Origin: Bacteroidales bacterium Phil6
Lineage (GTDB): Bacteria > Bacteroidota > Bacteroidia > Bacteroidales > F082
DNA: 64,000 nucleotides
Assembly: GCA_002633315.1 (NCBI GenBank)
Contig: NWBN01000007.1
Span: 55,883-119,882, forward strand
Direction: 5' to 3'
The notes beneath the pieces were generated by a model. That model was not told the DNA's origin. It did not search any database and saw only the letters and a list, made by a program, of their open reading frames with translations. The translations under genes and the position numbers were made by a program. Positions 56,504 through 64,000 of this stretch are shown in pieces (position 1 is the stretch's first letter; each line of letters starts with the position of its first letter).

Positions 56504-57364
56504 TTATTCAAAATCGACTAATTCAACATCAAATTCCAAAGTTGAGAAAGCAGGGATAGGACCACTACCGGTAGGACCGTATGCCAAATAAAACGGTATA
56601 TACAAAGTACCTTTTTCACCTTTGGACATCAGTTGAATACCTTTATCCCACCCCGGTATTACACGACCTTCACCGAGAACGAACTCAATGGGCTCTCCGA
56701 CCTCATAGGAAGACTCCAATTGTTTTCCATCGGTAAGTCTCAAGACATAATGAACTTTTACCGTATCTCCGGGTTTTGGACTATTGCCATCACCCATTGA
56801 TGAAGAGACATAATAGAAGCCGGCAGGCTGAGGTTCTGTATCTATACCTTTATTTTTCAAATATGTTTTAAGGTCATTGTCTGCTTGAGCAGTTTCCTCC
56901 GGATATGATTCTTTCATCATATTGATTCTATTGTTGGTAAACACTTCTATACTATAGAAATCCAACACTTTAACATCGAATCTCATCACATCGTCTGTCT
57001 TGAATTGAGGAGGCATCTGAGGCAAATTGAAAAAAGTATGGAATGTTGAATCTATGCGAACTATAAAAGATGCAGAATCGCCTTTGTGCATCATTGCAAG
57101 ACCTTCGAAAATATCACCTGCAAAAAGCGGCTCAATACAAGGCAAAATATCCACTGTATTAGGAATAATCACGGTTGTATCATTGACAGTACAAGCAAAC
57201 TGCAATTCAATCAAATCTCTTTGTTGAGGTGTAGCTCCTTCATTCTGCACATAAAATTTATAGAACAATCCATTGTCATTCTTAGTATAACCATCATAAC
57301 CTTTTTCACTACAGGAGGCAAATAAAAACGTAATGCCAAGTAATAATAAACTTAATCTTTTCAT
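56504..57364 (-). CDS. FKBP-type prolyl isomerase lipoprotein, two domains
   Basis: 286 residues. The lipoprotein signal ends ITFLFASC. A degenerate first domain (LAMMHKGDSASFIVR) is followed by a canonical-looking second: VKVHYVLRLTDGKQLESSYE, RVIPGWDKGIQLMSKGEKG, LAYGPTGSGPIPAFSTLEF. In FKBP12 terms the Trp and the late Phe are kept, but the FD pair is LE. Tightly spaced with its neighbours. Confidence 0.88.
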   Translation of the reverse strand: MKRLSLLLLGITFLFASCSEKGYDGYTKNDNGLFYKFYVQNEGATPQQRDLIELQFACTVNDTTVIIPNTVDILPCIEPLFAGDIFEGLAMMHKGDSASFIVRIDSTFHTFFNLPQMPPQFKTDDVMRFDVKVLDFYSIEVFTNNRINMMKESYPEETAQADNDLKTYLKNKGIDTEPQPAGFYYVSSSMGDGNSPKPGDTVKVHYVLRLTDGKQLESSYEVGEPIEFVLGEGRVIPGWDKGIQLMSKGEKGTLYIPFYLAYGPTGSGPIPAFSTLEFDVELVDFE

Positions 57365-57378
57365 TTTCTATAATTTAA

Positions 57379-58662
57379 TTATTTAACATCTATTAATTCT
57401 ATTTCATATATCAAATTGGAATAAGGTTTTATCACGCCGAGAGAATAATCTCTATAAGCAAGTTCTTCCGACATTACAAAACTTGCCTTCTCTCCCTCTG
57501 ACATAAGCGACACTGCCAAATTCCATCCCGGCAACACATCGCCTTTACCCAAAACAAATTCAAAAGGCTGATTTCTGTCATAGCTTGAGTCAAAAACTGT
57601 GCCATCAATAAGTTTTCCAATATAATGGACCTTAACATTAGAACCATTTACCGGACGAGGTCCATTCCCATTTATCAGTCTCGTATAAGTCAAACCATTG
57701 AAAACTAAATTGTCTTTAAGATTATTATCAATGACATAACTGTCGAATTGCTGTTTTGCCATCAATTTAGCCTTTTCTTTATTCTCCTTTTCTTCTTTTC
57801 TAACCATTTCCTCGCTTTCGATATTCACAAGTTCCACATCAATGCGAAGGGGAGTAAAAGCCGGCACCAAATCATTACCTTCTTCACCAAGAGCTTGATT
57901 ATAAGGGATAATAAGCGTAGCCTTACCCCCCTTACGCATATTCATGAGACCCTCTTCCATCCCGGGAAATATCTGATCTGCTCCTATAACTATTCCCACC
58001 AAAGTATCGAGTGCAGTATCGAATATCTGGTCATTCAAAAACATAGCAACATAATGAATCTGAGCCTTTTCTCCTTTTTTCACCTTATTTCCTCTACCTC
58101 TTTTTGTTTCAATATAATATACACCTGAAGCCGAAGGTTGAACCATAATACCATTATTCTCTACATAACTTTTAACGAGAGCATCAGCAGCAGCTATCTT
58201 TGCCTGACGTATATTTTCCAATTCGAGAGCAAACTCCTGTTTATTCATGAAGTCGTTAAGTTTAAGATTAATTGATATTCTCTCCTTTGGAGATATGTTT
58301 TGCGGCAAAGATTCCTTGCCAAATAACTTCAAAATAGTATCGACAGGAAACAGGAAAGACGCAGAATCACCCTTATGCATCAACCCTAGCCCTTCGTGAA
58401 GACCTCCGTTATTATCTTCTTTCAAGATGATCCTAAGATCTTTAGTCTGACTATCAGAATGGTAAATTACAGAATCATCTACAGAATAACTCAATGAGAC
58501 CATCAAGACATCTCCGACATTAGGTTTTTCCGCATCATTATTACTCATATAAAAACGATACGAAAGCCCTGACTTTGAAGTCTTGTAACCGTCATTCACT
58601 CCAGAACAACCTATAACAAACAAGACAAAACAAATCAAAAAACACAAATCAAATCTACGCAT
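57379..58662 (-). CDS. FKBP-type prolyl isomerase lipoprotein, three domains
   Basis: About 427 residues from ATG 58662, which opens the lipoprotein signal (CFVLFVIGC). Domain 1 is degenerate (GLMHKGDSASFLFP). Domain 2 is QIHYVAMFLNDQIFDTALD, MNMRKGGKATLIIPY. Domain 3 is complete with the FD pair (KLIDGTVFDSSYDRNQPFEF), PGWNLAVSLM and AYRDYSLGVIKPYSNL. It is the longest and probably the most active member. A much longer frame to 58896 lacks a signal peptide and is rejected. Confidence 0.88.
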   Translation of the reverse strand: MRRFDLCFLICFVLFVIGCSGVNDGYKTSKSGLSYRFYMSNNDAEKPNVGDVLMVSLSYSVDDSVIYHSDSQTKDLRIILKEDNNGGLHEGLGLMHKGDSASFLFPVDTILKLFGKESLPQNISPKERISINLKLNDFMNKQEFALELENIRQAKIAAADALVKSYVENNGIMVQPSASGVYYIETKRGRGNKVKKGEKAQIHYVAMFLNDQIFDTALDTLVGIVIGADQIFPGMEEGLMNMRKGGKATLIIPYNQALGEEGNDLVPAFTPLRIDVELVNIESEEMVRKEEKENKEKAKLMAKQQFDSYVIDNNLKDNLVFNGLTYTRLINGNGPRPVNGSNVKVHYIGKLIDGTVFDSSYDRNQPFEFVLGKGDVLPGWNLAVSLMSEGEKASFVMSEELAYRDYSLGVIKPYSNLIYEIELIDVK

Positions 58663-58666
58663 AGCT

Positions 58667-59218
58667 TTATTTAGATAATTTTTCAACAACTTTAAGATTA
58701 TAAATAAGTGTAGCTTTAGGAGGTATTTTATGTCCGTCGCCCAACAAGCCAAAGGCAAGGTGTGAAGGTATGATGACTTCTGCAACATCATTGACATGCA
58801 GCAGGAGCATAACCTCTTCGAGACCGCTTTCAACACCGCCTTTCCCCACCTGAAAGACTTTTGGACCATCTTCTTTCGAACTATATACCACATCACCTGT
58901 CAACAAACGTACCCTATATTCTAAAGTAACGATATCACCTTTATTAATAGAGACAGTATCACCATGTCTAAGAACGCAATAGCGTAGTCCCGTACCTGTT
59001 CTTATCATATCAAGCCCTCTGCGCTCCACATAATCCTCAATGTATTCAGACTCCTGACGCACAATATATTTGTTTACTTTTTCAAGACTTGACTTACGGT
59101 CAGATGTATTGCCGGAAACAGTCCGAGACGTTGTATCATCATTACATGATGCCAATGACAGCAATATGCAACAAGACAGCAACAAGTCAACTATATATAT
59201 ATAAACTCTATTTATCAT
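58667..59218 (-). CDS. FKBP-type prolyl isomerase lipoprotein, one domain
   Basis: About 183 residues. The lipoprotein signal ends ILLSLASC. One FKBP domain has VVYSSKEDGPKVFQVGKGG, LEEVMLLLHVNDVAEVIIPSHLAFG and IPPKATLIYNLKVVEK. The catalytic FD pair reads VY. Start 59218 (MINRVYIY) is chosen over 59236. It overlaps the end of the upstream FKBP gene and precedes the next by 4 nt. Confidence 0.85.
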   Translation of the reverse strand: MINRVYIYIVDLLLSCCILLSLASCNDDTTSRTVSGNTSDRKSSLEKVNKYIVRQESEYIEDYVERRGLDMIRTGTGLRYCVLRHGDTVSINKGDIVTLEYRVRLLTGDVVYSSKEDGPKVFQVGKGGVESGLEEVMLLLHVNDVAEVIIPSHLAFGLLGDGHKIPPKATLIYNLKVVEKLSK

Positions 59219-59702
59219 TAGTTCCTTGACAATCAATCAATTCAATATCAAAAACGAGATTAGAATATGACGGCACAGGACCGACACGTCTGTCCCCATA
59301 AGCCAAATAATATGGTACGACTATACGAGCCTTAGCACCTTTATCCATCATAAGCACAGCTTCTTCAAGACCTTTTATAACTTGATTTTTAGACAATTGA
59401 AACACCATTGGAGTTCCTCTGTCATAAGAAGAGTCGAACACTTCACCATTAAGAAACATACCTGTATAATGGATAGCGACTTTAGCATCTTTCAAAGGAG
59501 TGACACCATTCCCGTCACGCTGTTTGACAAACAGCAAACCGGAAGCGGTAGGCTTTATATCTATCTCATTTTCAGCAATATATGATACCAACTCCAATTC
59601 AGCATCCATTCTGTGAGTTGCTGCTGTTTCGAAAGAACAAGAAAACATCGACAATAACAACATCGATAAGAATGGATATATATATTTAATCTTTAAAATC
59701 AT
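59208..59702 (-). CDS. FKBP-type prolyl isomerase lipoprotein, one domain
   Basis: 164 residues, the smallest and most FKBP12-like of the series. Lipoprotein signal ends LLLSMFSC. FKBP domain: GVTPLKDAKVAIHYTGMFLN, GEVFDSSYDRGTPMVF, VIKGLEEAVLMM, YYLAYGDRRVGPVPSYSNLV. It keeps the Tyr, FD, second Phe and Tyr of the active pocket, so it is probably catalytic. ATG overlaps the NrnA-like stop (ATGA). Confidence 0.9.
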   Translation of the reverse strand: MILKIKYIYPFLSMLLLSMFSCSFETAATHRMDAELELVSYIAENEIDIKPTASGLLFVKQRDGNGVTPLKDAKVAIHYTGMFLNGEVFDSSYDRGTPMVFQLSKNQVIKGLEEAVLMMDKGAKARIVVPYYLAYGDRRVGPVPSYSNLVFDIELIDCQGTNDK

Positions 59703-60721
59703 TTATTTAACATAGTTTTATATTCCGGTAAAATCGAAACAAGTTTTTCAACAGCTTGCTCTAAAGAACAGTCCAAAGTACCGCCGGCAGCATTAGTATG
59801 TCCTCCGCCGGAAAAATATTTCTTTGCCAACTCATGTACAGAAAAATCTCCTTTCGAACGAAACGACAAACGTATAACTCCTTGACGTTCAGTCAATAAT
59901 ACTGACATCTTAACATCACTTATCGACAAAGGATAATTCACTATACCTTCAGTATCACCAACTTTATAATCAAAGGAATCGAGTTCATCTTTGCTGAGAG
60001 CTATAAAGGCTGTATTATATTCATCTTTGATAATCATCTTGTTACTGATAGAATAACCCAACAGACGAAGTCTGTTTTCAGAAGAATTATCATATACCAT
60101 ACGATGTATCAAAGGATAATTCAGAGTAGAAGACATCAACTTACCACATACTTCAAAAGTATATGGATGATATATTGAATGAGCAAAAGAACCGGTGTCA
60201 GTCATTATACCTACGAGCAAACATGTTGCTATATCATCATCCATGTAGTTATCGAAGCCATGATAATCAATAAGTTCAGCAACAAGTTCAGAAGTACTCG
60301 AAGTATATTCTTCAGATAAACAAGCCAAAAAAGCATCTTTATCAGGACTCAAATGATGGTCAATCAATATTTTAGGAGTATTCTTACAATGACATAAATC
60401 GTTGTGCATCAAGCCAGTCCGTGATGCCATATTAAAATCCAAGAAAAAAAACAAATCAGCATTATTAAATAGTTCTACTGCCTTTTCAGAGTCCTTGTCA
60501 AAAATAATAACATCCTCAATCCCTGGAATCCACGACAAAAACGAAGGAAAATCATTAGGAAGGACAACATTAACATTGACGCCCAACTTCCTGAGAAAGA
60601 ACGATAATGCCAACGTCGAACCGACTGCATCGCCATCGGGATTCACATGTGAAACAACGACTACATCATCATAGTTTGTCATTATTTCTCTAAACGATTT
60701 GAAAAACAATTGTTTAGACAT
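59699..60721 (-). CDS. DHH/DHHA1 phosphoesterase, NrnA-like
   Basis: 340 residues. The DHH domain motifs are VVSHVNPDGDAVGS (Asp ligands) and LIDHHLSPDKD. The DHHA1 motif GGGHTNAAGG is near the C-terminus. NrnA-type enzymes hydrolyse short oligoribonucleotides, pAp or c-di-AMP products. It is the first gene of a transcript that runs into six FKBP genes, with which it is translationally coupled. No functional link is known. Preceded by a spacer with no clear -7 box. Confidence 0.9.
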   Translation of the reverse strand: MSKQLFFKSFREIMTNYDDVVVVSHVNPDGDAVGSTLALSFFLRKLGVNVNVVLPNDFPSFLSWIPGIEDVIIFDKDSEKAVELFNNADLFFFLDFNMASRTGLMHNDLCHCKNTPKILIDHHLSPDKDAFLACLSEEYTSSTSELVAELIDYHGFDNYMDDDIATCLLVGIMTDTGSFAHSIYHPYTFEVCGKLMSSTLNYPLIHRMVYDNSSENRLRLLGYSISNKMIIKDEYNTAFIALSKDELDSFDYKVGDTEGIVNYPLSISDVKMSVLLTERQGVIRLSFRSKGDFSVHELAKKYFSGGGHTNAAGGTLDCSLEQAVEKLVSILPEYKTMLNK

Positions 60722-60942
60722 TTATTTGTTTTATTATTTTAAATAACAAAATTACGTATTATTTTTAACTAAAACAAATAAAAAATCTTTTTTTACCCCA
60801 ACAGTTTGGATATTTCGAAAAACAAAACCGATAATATATATAATATGTTGAACATCAATAATATATAACATATCACCAAAAGAAGAAATAAGAATACATC
60901 TTCATCTATGAGATAAATATTGAAAAATCATTATAAAAAGTA
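60722..60942. other. Intergenic spacer
   Basis: AT-rich and non-coding. Nothing beyond a possible promoter for the nrnA-FKBP transcript. Confidence 0.35.
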
Positions 60943-61413
60943 CTAATCATTTTTTCTAAGATTAAAGACCTCAAATGAATTATCATCATATACGAATATC
61001 ATTTTAACAGGTTCAGAAACAGGATTTTCAAATTTAACATATTTATTATCAAGGTTTTTATTTTTATTTTCATTTTGATTATCTGTTTTCTGCAAATCGG
61101 CATCGAACAAATCCGGTTGGGCATCAGGAACTGATACTGAAATATCAGGAGCAGTTGAAGGAGTAGATGGCTGATTATTAACAGGGGAAGGGTCATTCAC
61201 TGTAATAGGGCGTTTACCCATTATTATCCAATCGAAACTATATTCCGGGAAGGCCTCTTTTAGTTTAATGAGAAAGTCCAAACTTGGATTATTTCGACCA
61301 CTCAACAAATGTGAAACATTAGAAGGCTGTATTTGCATCATCTCTGCAAATTGCGTTGCTGTAAGATTTTTAGATCTCAAAATATGAGCCAAACGGTCTT
61401 TCAATAATTCCAT
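60943..61413 (-). CDS. XRE-family helix-turn-helix regulator
   Basis: 156 residues. The N-terminal ~65 residues are a Cro/C1-type HTH: LAHILRSKNLTATQFAEMMQ and IQPSNVSHLLSGRNNPSLDF. A Pro/Ser/Asn-rich linker (about 75-125) leads to a short C-terminal segment. No phage genes are near, so this is likely a chromosomal regulator. Four TTAC-N4-GTAA palindromes lie in the 480 bp upstream, two of them next to its probable promoter, suggesting autoregulation. Confidence 0.85.
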   Translation of the reverse strand: MELLKDRLAHILRSKNLTATQFAEMMQIQPSNVSHLLSGRNNPSLDFLIKLKEAFPEYSFDWIIMGKRPITVNDPSPVNNQPSTPSTAPDISVSVPDAQPDLFDADLQKTDNQNENKNKNLDNKYVKFENPVSEPVKMIFVYDDNSFEVFNLRKND

Positions 61414-61495
61414 AATTCATTCCTTTTATAAATTCATTCAAGACAAAACAAGGGTATCAATAACTTCAAAATTTTCAATTTTATGTTTTTGAACG

Positions 61496-61530
61496 TTACA
61501 AAAGTAAAAAGAAAAATCTTACAAAAGTAA
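61496..61530. promoter_or_regulatory. Paired TTAC-N4-GTAA sites in front of the XRE gene
   Basis: TTACAAAAGTAA occurs at 61496-61507 and again at 61519-61530, 23 bp apart. On the minus strand they read TTACTTTTGTAA and overlap a -7-like TACTTTTG, so a bound repressor would block the XRE promoter. Confidence 0.6.
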
Positions 61531-62128
61531 CTTTTCCCGATTTTATTTTTGTAAATTTTATCATTTATAGACAAATCTTCATTATTTTTATTTAAAACAA
61601 ATTCCAATTTATTTTTTATCAAGACTTTATAAAATTTTTTAACATTAAACAACGAATTGTTAAAACTTTTTAAGTTTTTAAAGTAAAATTTTAAATTTTA
61701 TAATATAATTTATTGTTTTTATGATATTTATGTTAATTTTTGTTTACAGAATAAATAATTTATATTTGTAAAATATTTTACAACTGTAATTAAAAATTCA
61801 TATTTATTTTACAAAATGGTAATTATATGATTGTTATATATTTATATGATTGTTTTTTATTTTTGTAAAAAGAGTGTTTTGTATTGTCTTTATTATTTAC
61901 AATTGTAAATATTGATTATAAGGCATTAAGTTTCTGAATTTACGTGTTACATTCACAAAAAAACAGAGTGTCTTAAATCGCTTGAAACAGGCTTAAAATA
62001 CCTTAGTTTATCATCTTCCCTATCCCATCATAAATGAATAAAAAATTCTATCTTTTTTCAAAAAATACAAAAATTTCTATTCACCTTAAACAATTATCAT
62101 GATCCGGCGTTAGAAAGAAAAAAACAAT
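61531..62128. other. Long AT-rich spacer with two further palindromes
   Basis: About 600 bp without a credible gene. TTACAACTGTAA is at 61778-61789. ATTTACAATTGTAAAT, a 16-bp perfect palindrome containing the same core, is at 61895-61910. A plus-strand frame at 62129 begins the next gene. Confidence 0.6.
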
Positions 62129-62908
62129 ATGACTAACATGAATACAAAAATCAAACACATTTTAATGGCAGTTTTGATATGCCTTACATTCTCCTATTGC
62201 ACCAACGTTAACAAAAATGACAATTTAGTCGTCATGGAAACATACGACCCCAACGACAGCACCATGGTAATATGGGAAGGTATTTATTCTGGCATACTGC
62301 CAATAGATGACTGGGACGAATTTGCTGCCATCTGGTTATATAATGATTCAACATACCTTCTGATGACAGCAGAACAAGACTCAAAAGGAGACGTAAATGT
62401 AACTGAAGGTTTTCTGACATTCAACGACGAAGTGCTACAGATCTCAACAAACGACACTACCTATTATTATTACATAACCACGGAGTCGTTAATACCGTTG
62501 ACAGCAGAACTTTCATACAACACTCCTATAGTCAAGGAAAAATACACAATGCGAAAAAGAGGAGGCATAACCGATACCTATTGGCGTCTTAAAGAATTAA
62601 ACGGAAACAACATAAGCATGACAGGGTTGAATGAAGAGCCTTACATGATGATAAGTTCTGATTCATTAAACATTTACGGAAGCAGTGGCTGTAATGATTT
62701 CAGAGTGAGATGCAGAATTAGAGAAAAAAACAACATCGAATTGGAAAAAGTGGCTATGACGAGAAGAGGCTGTCGTAATCAACAACTTGAAAACAATATC
62801 GTCAATGCATTATCAAATATAAACACATACGATATAGTTTCCGACACTCTGATATTTTATAACGGAAACACTCCCGTTGCATTATTTGTCGCAGATTACC
62901 TACAATAA
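62129..62908 (+). CDS. Lipoprotein with NlpE-like and META domains
   Basis: 259 residues. The lipoprotein signal ends LICLTFSYC. The first half (WEGIYSGILPIDDWDEFAAI, LWLYNDSTYLL region) resembles the NlpE N-terminal domain. The second half is a META/HslJ domain (DTYWRLKELNGNN, GSSGCNDFR, MTRRGCRNQQLENN). Related proteins sense envelope stress or copper, or are of unknown function. Preceded by the XRE palindrome region on the other strand, so it might be under the same control. Confidence 0.82.
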   Translation: MTNMNTKIKHILMAVLICLTFSYCTNVNKNDNLVVMETYDPNDSTMVIWEGIYSGILPIDDWDEFAAIWLYNDSTYLLMTAEQDSKGDVNVTEGFLTFNDEVLQISTNDTTYYYYITTESLIPLTAELSYNTPIVKEKYTMRKRGGITDTYWRLKELNGNNISMTGLNEEPYMMISSDSLNIYGSSGCNDFRVRCRIREKNNIELEKVAMTRRGCRNQQLENNIVNALSNINTYDIVSDTLIFYNGNTPVALFVADYLQ

Positions 62909-62933
62909 ACAAAATTTATTATCAATCACTCTT

Positions 62934-62968
62934 GTGATGCAGTTCAATGAGCTGCATCACATTTTTTT
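62934..62968 (+). terminator. Terminator after the NlpE/META lipoprotein
   Basis: Arms GTGATGCAG and CTGCATCAC followed by ATTTTTTT. Confidence 0.85.
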
Positions 62969-63046
62969 ATAAAATAAAGTAAGTATATAAAAAACAGAGC
63001 AAGGCAATCAATTTTATACCATGTGCCACAATAACTGATAATTCAT

Positions 63047-63054
63047 TATATTTG
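63047..63054 (+). promoter_or_regulatory. -7 box of the AlbA_2 gene
   Basis: TATATTTG, 17 nt before the GTG start at 63072. Confidence 0.6.
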
Positions 63055-63071
63055 CAATCAAAACTCCGACA

Positions 63072-63728
63072 GTGGAAAACAAAAGAAAAAAGAACGATCA
63101 CATACAGAAACTCATTGCAGAGGGAGAACATCAGATGTTGGATTTCAAGTTCGAAATATCTGACAGCAAAAAAATTGCAAGGTCGTTGGTAGCCTTTGCA
63201 AACACTGACGGAGGTAGATTATTGATTGGAGTAAAGGACAACGGAGTCATTTCTGGGATACGTTCCGAAGAAGAAAAACACATGATTCAGACCGCAGCTG
63301 AGTTGTATTGTCAGCCTCAAGTAGATTATTATGTCAAAGAGTGGGAAATAAACGGCAAGACTGTATTGGAAGTGATAGTACCAAAAAGCAAAAAATACAA
63401 ACACAAAGCACCAGATCATTGCGACAAGTACAAAGTCTATATCAGAGTAAACGACCAGAATCTGTTGGCAGACACCATATTATTAAAAATATGGAAACAA
63501 CAGAAAAACAGTAAACCTGTGCAGATGACATTCGATGACAATGAAATGTTAATGTTGAAATATTTCAGTGAAAACAAGACATTCACACTCGAAAATTTCA
63601 TGAAAGACACAAAACTAAAGAAAAAAGAAGCTGAACAGATTCTTGTCAACTATATTTTAATTGGAATGCTTACAATGACAATAACAGAGAAGGTAACCTA
63701 TTTCGCACTGCAAGAGGATGAAAAATAA
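63072..63728 (+). CDS. AlbA_2 (Schlafen-like) putative DNA-binding/ATP-binding protein
   Basis: 218 residues starting with GTG (no ATG until residue ~22). The AlbA_2 domain occupies the first ~140 residues: LDFKFEISDSKKIARSLVAF, ANTDGGRLLIGVKDNG and the late KYKVYIRVNDQNLLAD, in the pattern of PF04326. A C-terminal winged-helix-like tail follows (LENFMKDTKLKKKEAEQIL). Related proteins are transcription regulators or defence-associated. It stands alone, with no obvious partner. Confidence 0.82.
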   Translation: MENKRKKNDHIQKLIAEGEHQMLDFKFEISDSKKIARSLVAFANTDGGRLLIGVKDNGVISGIRSEEEKHMIQTAAELYCQPQVDYYVKEWEINGKTVLEVIVPKSKKYKHKAPDHCDKYKVYIRVNDQNLLADTILLKIWKQQKNSKPVQMTFDDNEMLMLKYFSENKTFTLENFMKDTKLKKKEAEQILVNYILIGMLTMTITEKVTYFALQEDEK

Positions 63729-63950
63729 TAAAGACTTATATCGGATATATCATTAATTATGTTGTTTCATTCAGGAAATAATATGCTGCATAACATTTTA
63801 CTAAAAAACAAGAAAAAATTTTAGCAACAAGAAAAAACGGTCTCATCAGAAACCTTCTGAAAAGATATTTTTAATTTTTCGATACAAACATCGTCCGGAT
63901 TTTCCAATTCCACAAACAAGCGGCAATCAGGCAAAAAAAGACATAATACA
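63729..63950. other. Intergenic end region
   Basis: AT-rich. A short minus-strand open stretch ending SDETVFSCC is seen, but it has no start context and sits behind a terminator, so it is not called as a gene. Confidence 0.3.
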
Positions 63951-63975
63951 AAAAGGCCCGGACATCTTGTCCGGG
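63951..63975 (-). terminator. Terminator for a minus-strand gene beyond the right edge
   Basis: On the minus strand, CCCGGACA and TGTCCGGG pair around a 3-nt loop and are followed by CCTTTTT. This is a strong intrinsic terminator, so a minus-strand transcript probably ends here from outside the window. Confidence 0.75.
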
Positions 63976-64000
63976 TCTTCCGTTAGGGGGTGGCGACTAC

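Noticed and set aside
58663..58896. Long N-terminal extension of the FKBP gene (from 58896)
   Set aside because: The extension lacks a signal peptide and overlaps the upstream FKBP gene. The ATG at 58662 opens a normal lipoprotein signal.
61434..61652. A possible 72-residue minus-strand gene
   Set aside because: Extremely Lys/Ile/Asn-rich, no start context, and it covers the palindromes and promoter region of the XRE gene.
63822..63950. C-terminal part of a minus-strand gene
   Set aside because: A strong terminator lies immediately upstream of it in the minus direction, and no start or family is visible.

Overview
The window looks like chromosomal DNA of a Bacteroidales bacterium. The DNA is AT-rich. 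Many genes are preceded by the Bacteroidota -7 promoter box TAnnTTTG, Shine-Dalgarno signals are weak, and there are many short-signal lipoproteins. Several families are typical of the phylum: DUF3078 barrel, FISUMP domain, GH29/GH31, NlpE-META lipoprotein and secreted Gfo/Idh/MocA oxidoreductase. I cannot name a genus from the sequence alone.

Layout. 1-7.6 kb holds sugar-related genes: the start of a HEAT/DUF1080-type protein, a Gfo/Idh/MocA oxidoreductase, a MATE exporter, a GH31 alpha-glucosidase and a GH29 alpha-fucosidase. 7.7-9.6 kb has a small conserved gene with a DEDDh exonuclease, then a FISUMP lipoprotein. 10.2-12.8 kb is a decayed CfrBI-like type II restriction-modification locus (regulator, HEAT-methyltransferase, endonuclease), with every gene broken by frameshifts. 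13-16.7 kb has a zinc-ribbon membrane protein and an acyl-CoA synthetase whose upstream region carries a helically phased array of CCCC motifs. 16.8-19.9 kb is an AraC-regulated operon of exported proteins (flavodoxin, amidohydrolase, ABM monooxygenase) with a direct-repeat operator candidate. 20-22.7 kb has tRNA-Pro, tRNA-Ser and tRNA-Arg, alkaline phosphatase and an RRM protein. 23-31.9 kb is housekeeping: DUF3078, rfbD, phosphohexomutase, a TPR lipoprotein, recA, nth, DUF2007, a GNAT-like protein and a thioredoxin.

32.1-35.8 kb is an accessory island: an AbiE-type toxin-antitoxin pair lies between two direct repeats of about 750 bp that duplicate a local gene pair. 36-40.6 kb holds lolD, a large TPR protein and an L-cysteine desulfidase-like protein. 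41-46.1 kb is a five-gene heterodisulfide-reductase/Qmo-like electron-transfer operon ending in a membrane cytochrome-b-like/HdrD fusion. 46.2-48.7 kb has an RSH (p)ppGpp synthetase with a degenerate hydrolase domain, and clpS. 49-54 kb is a surface-polysaccharide block (flippase, two chain-length proteins, O-antigen ligase-like). 53.9-60.7 kb is an unusual run of six FKBP-type prolyl isomerase genes (about 12 domains) transcribed from an nrnA-like phosphoesterase. 61-64 kb has an XRE regulator with several TTAC-N4-GTAA palindromes in a long AT-rich spacer, an NlpE/META lipoprotein and an AlbA_2 protein.

The items most worth following up are the AbiE island bounded by long repeats, the decayed R-M locus, the phased CCCC array, the AraC operator with its exported redox operon, the FKBP array, and the Hdr-like module.
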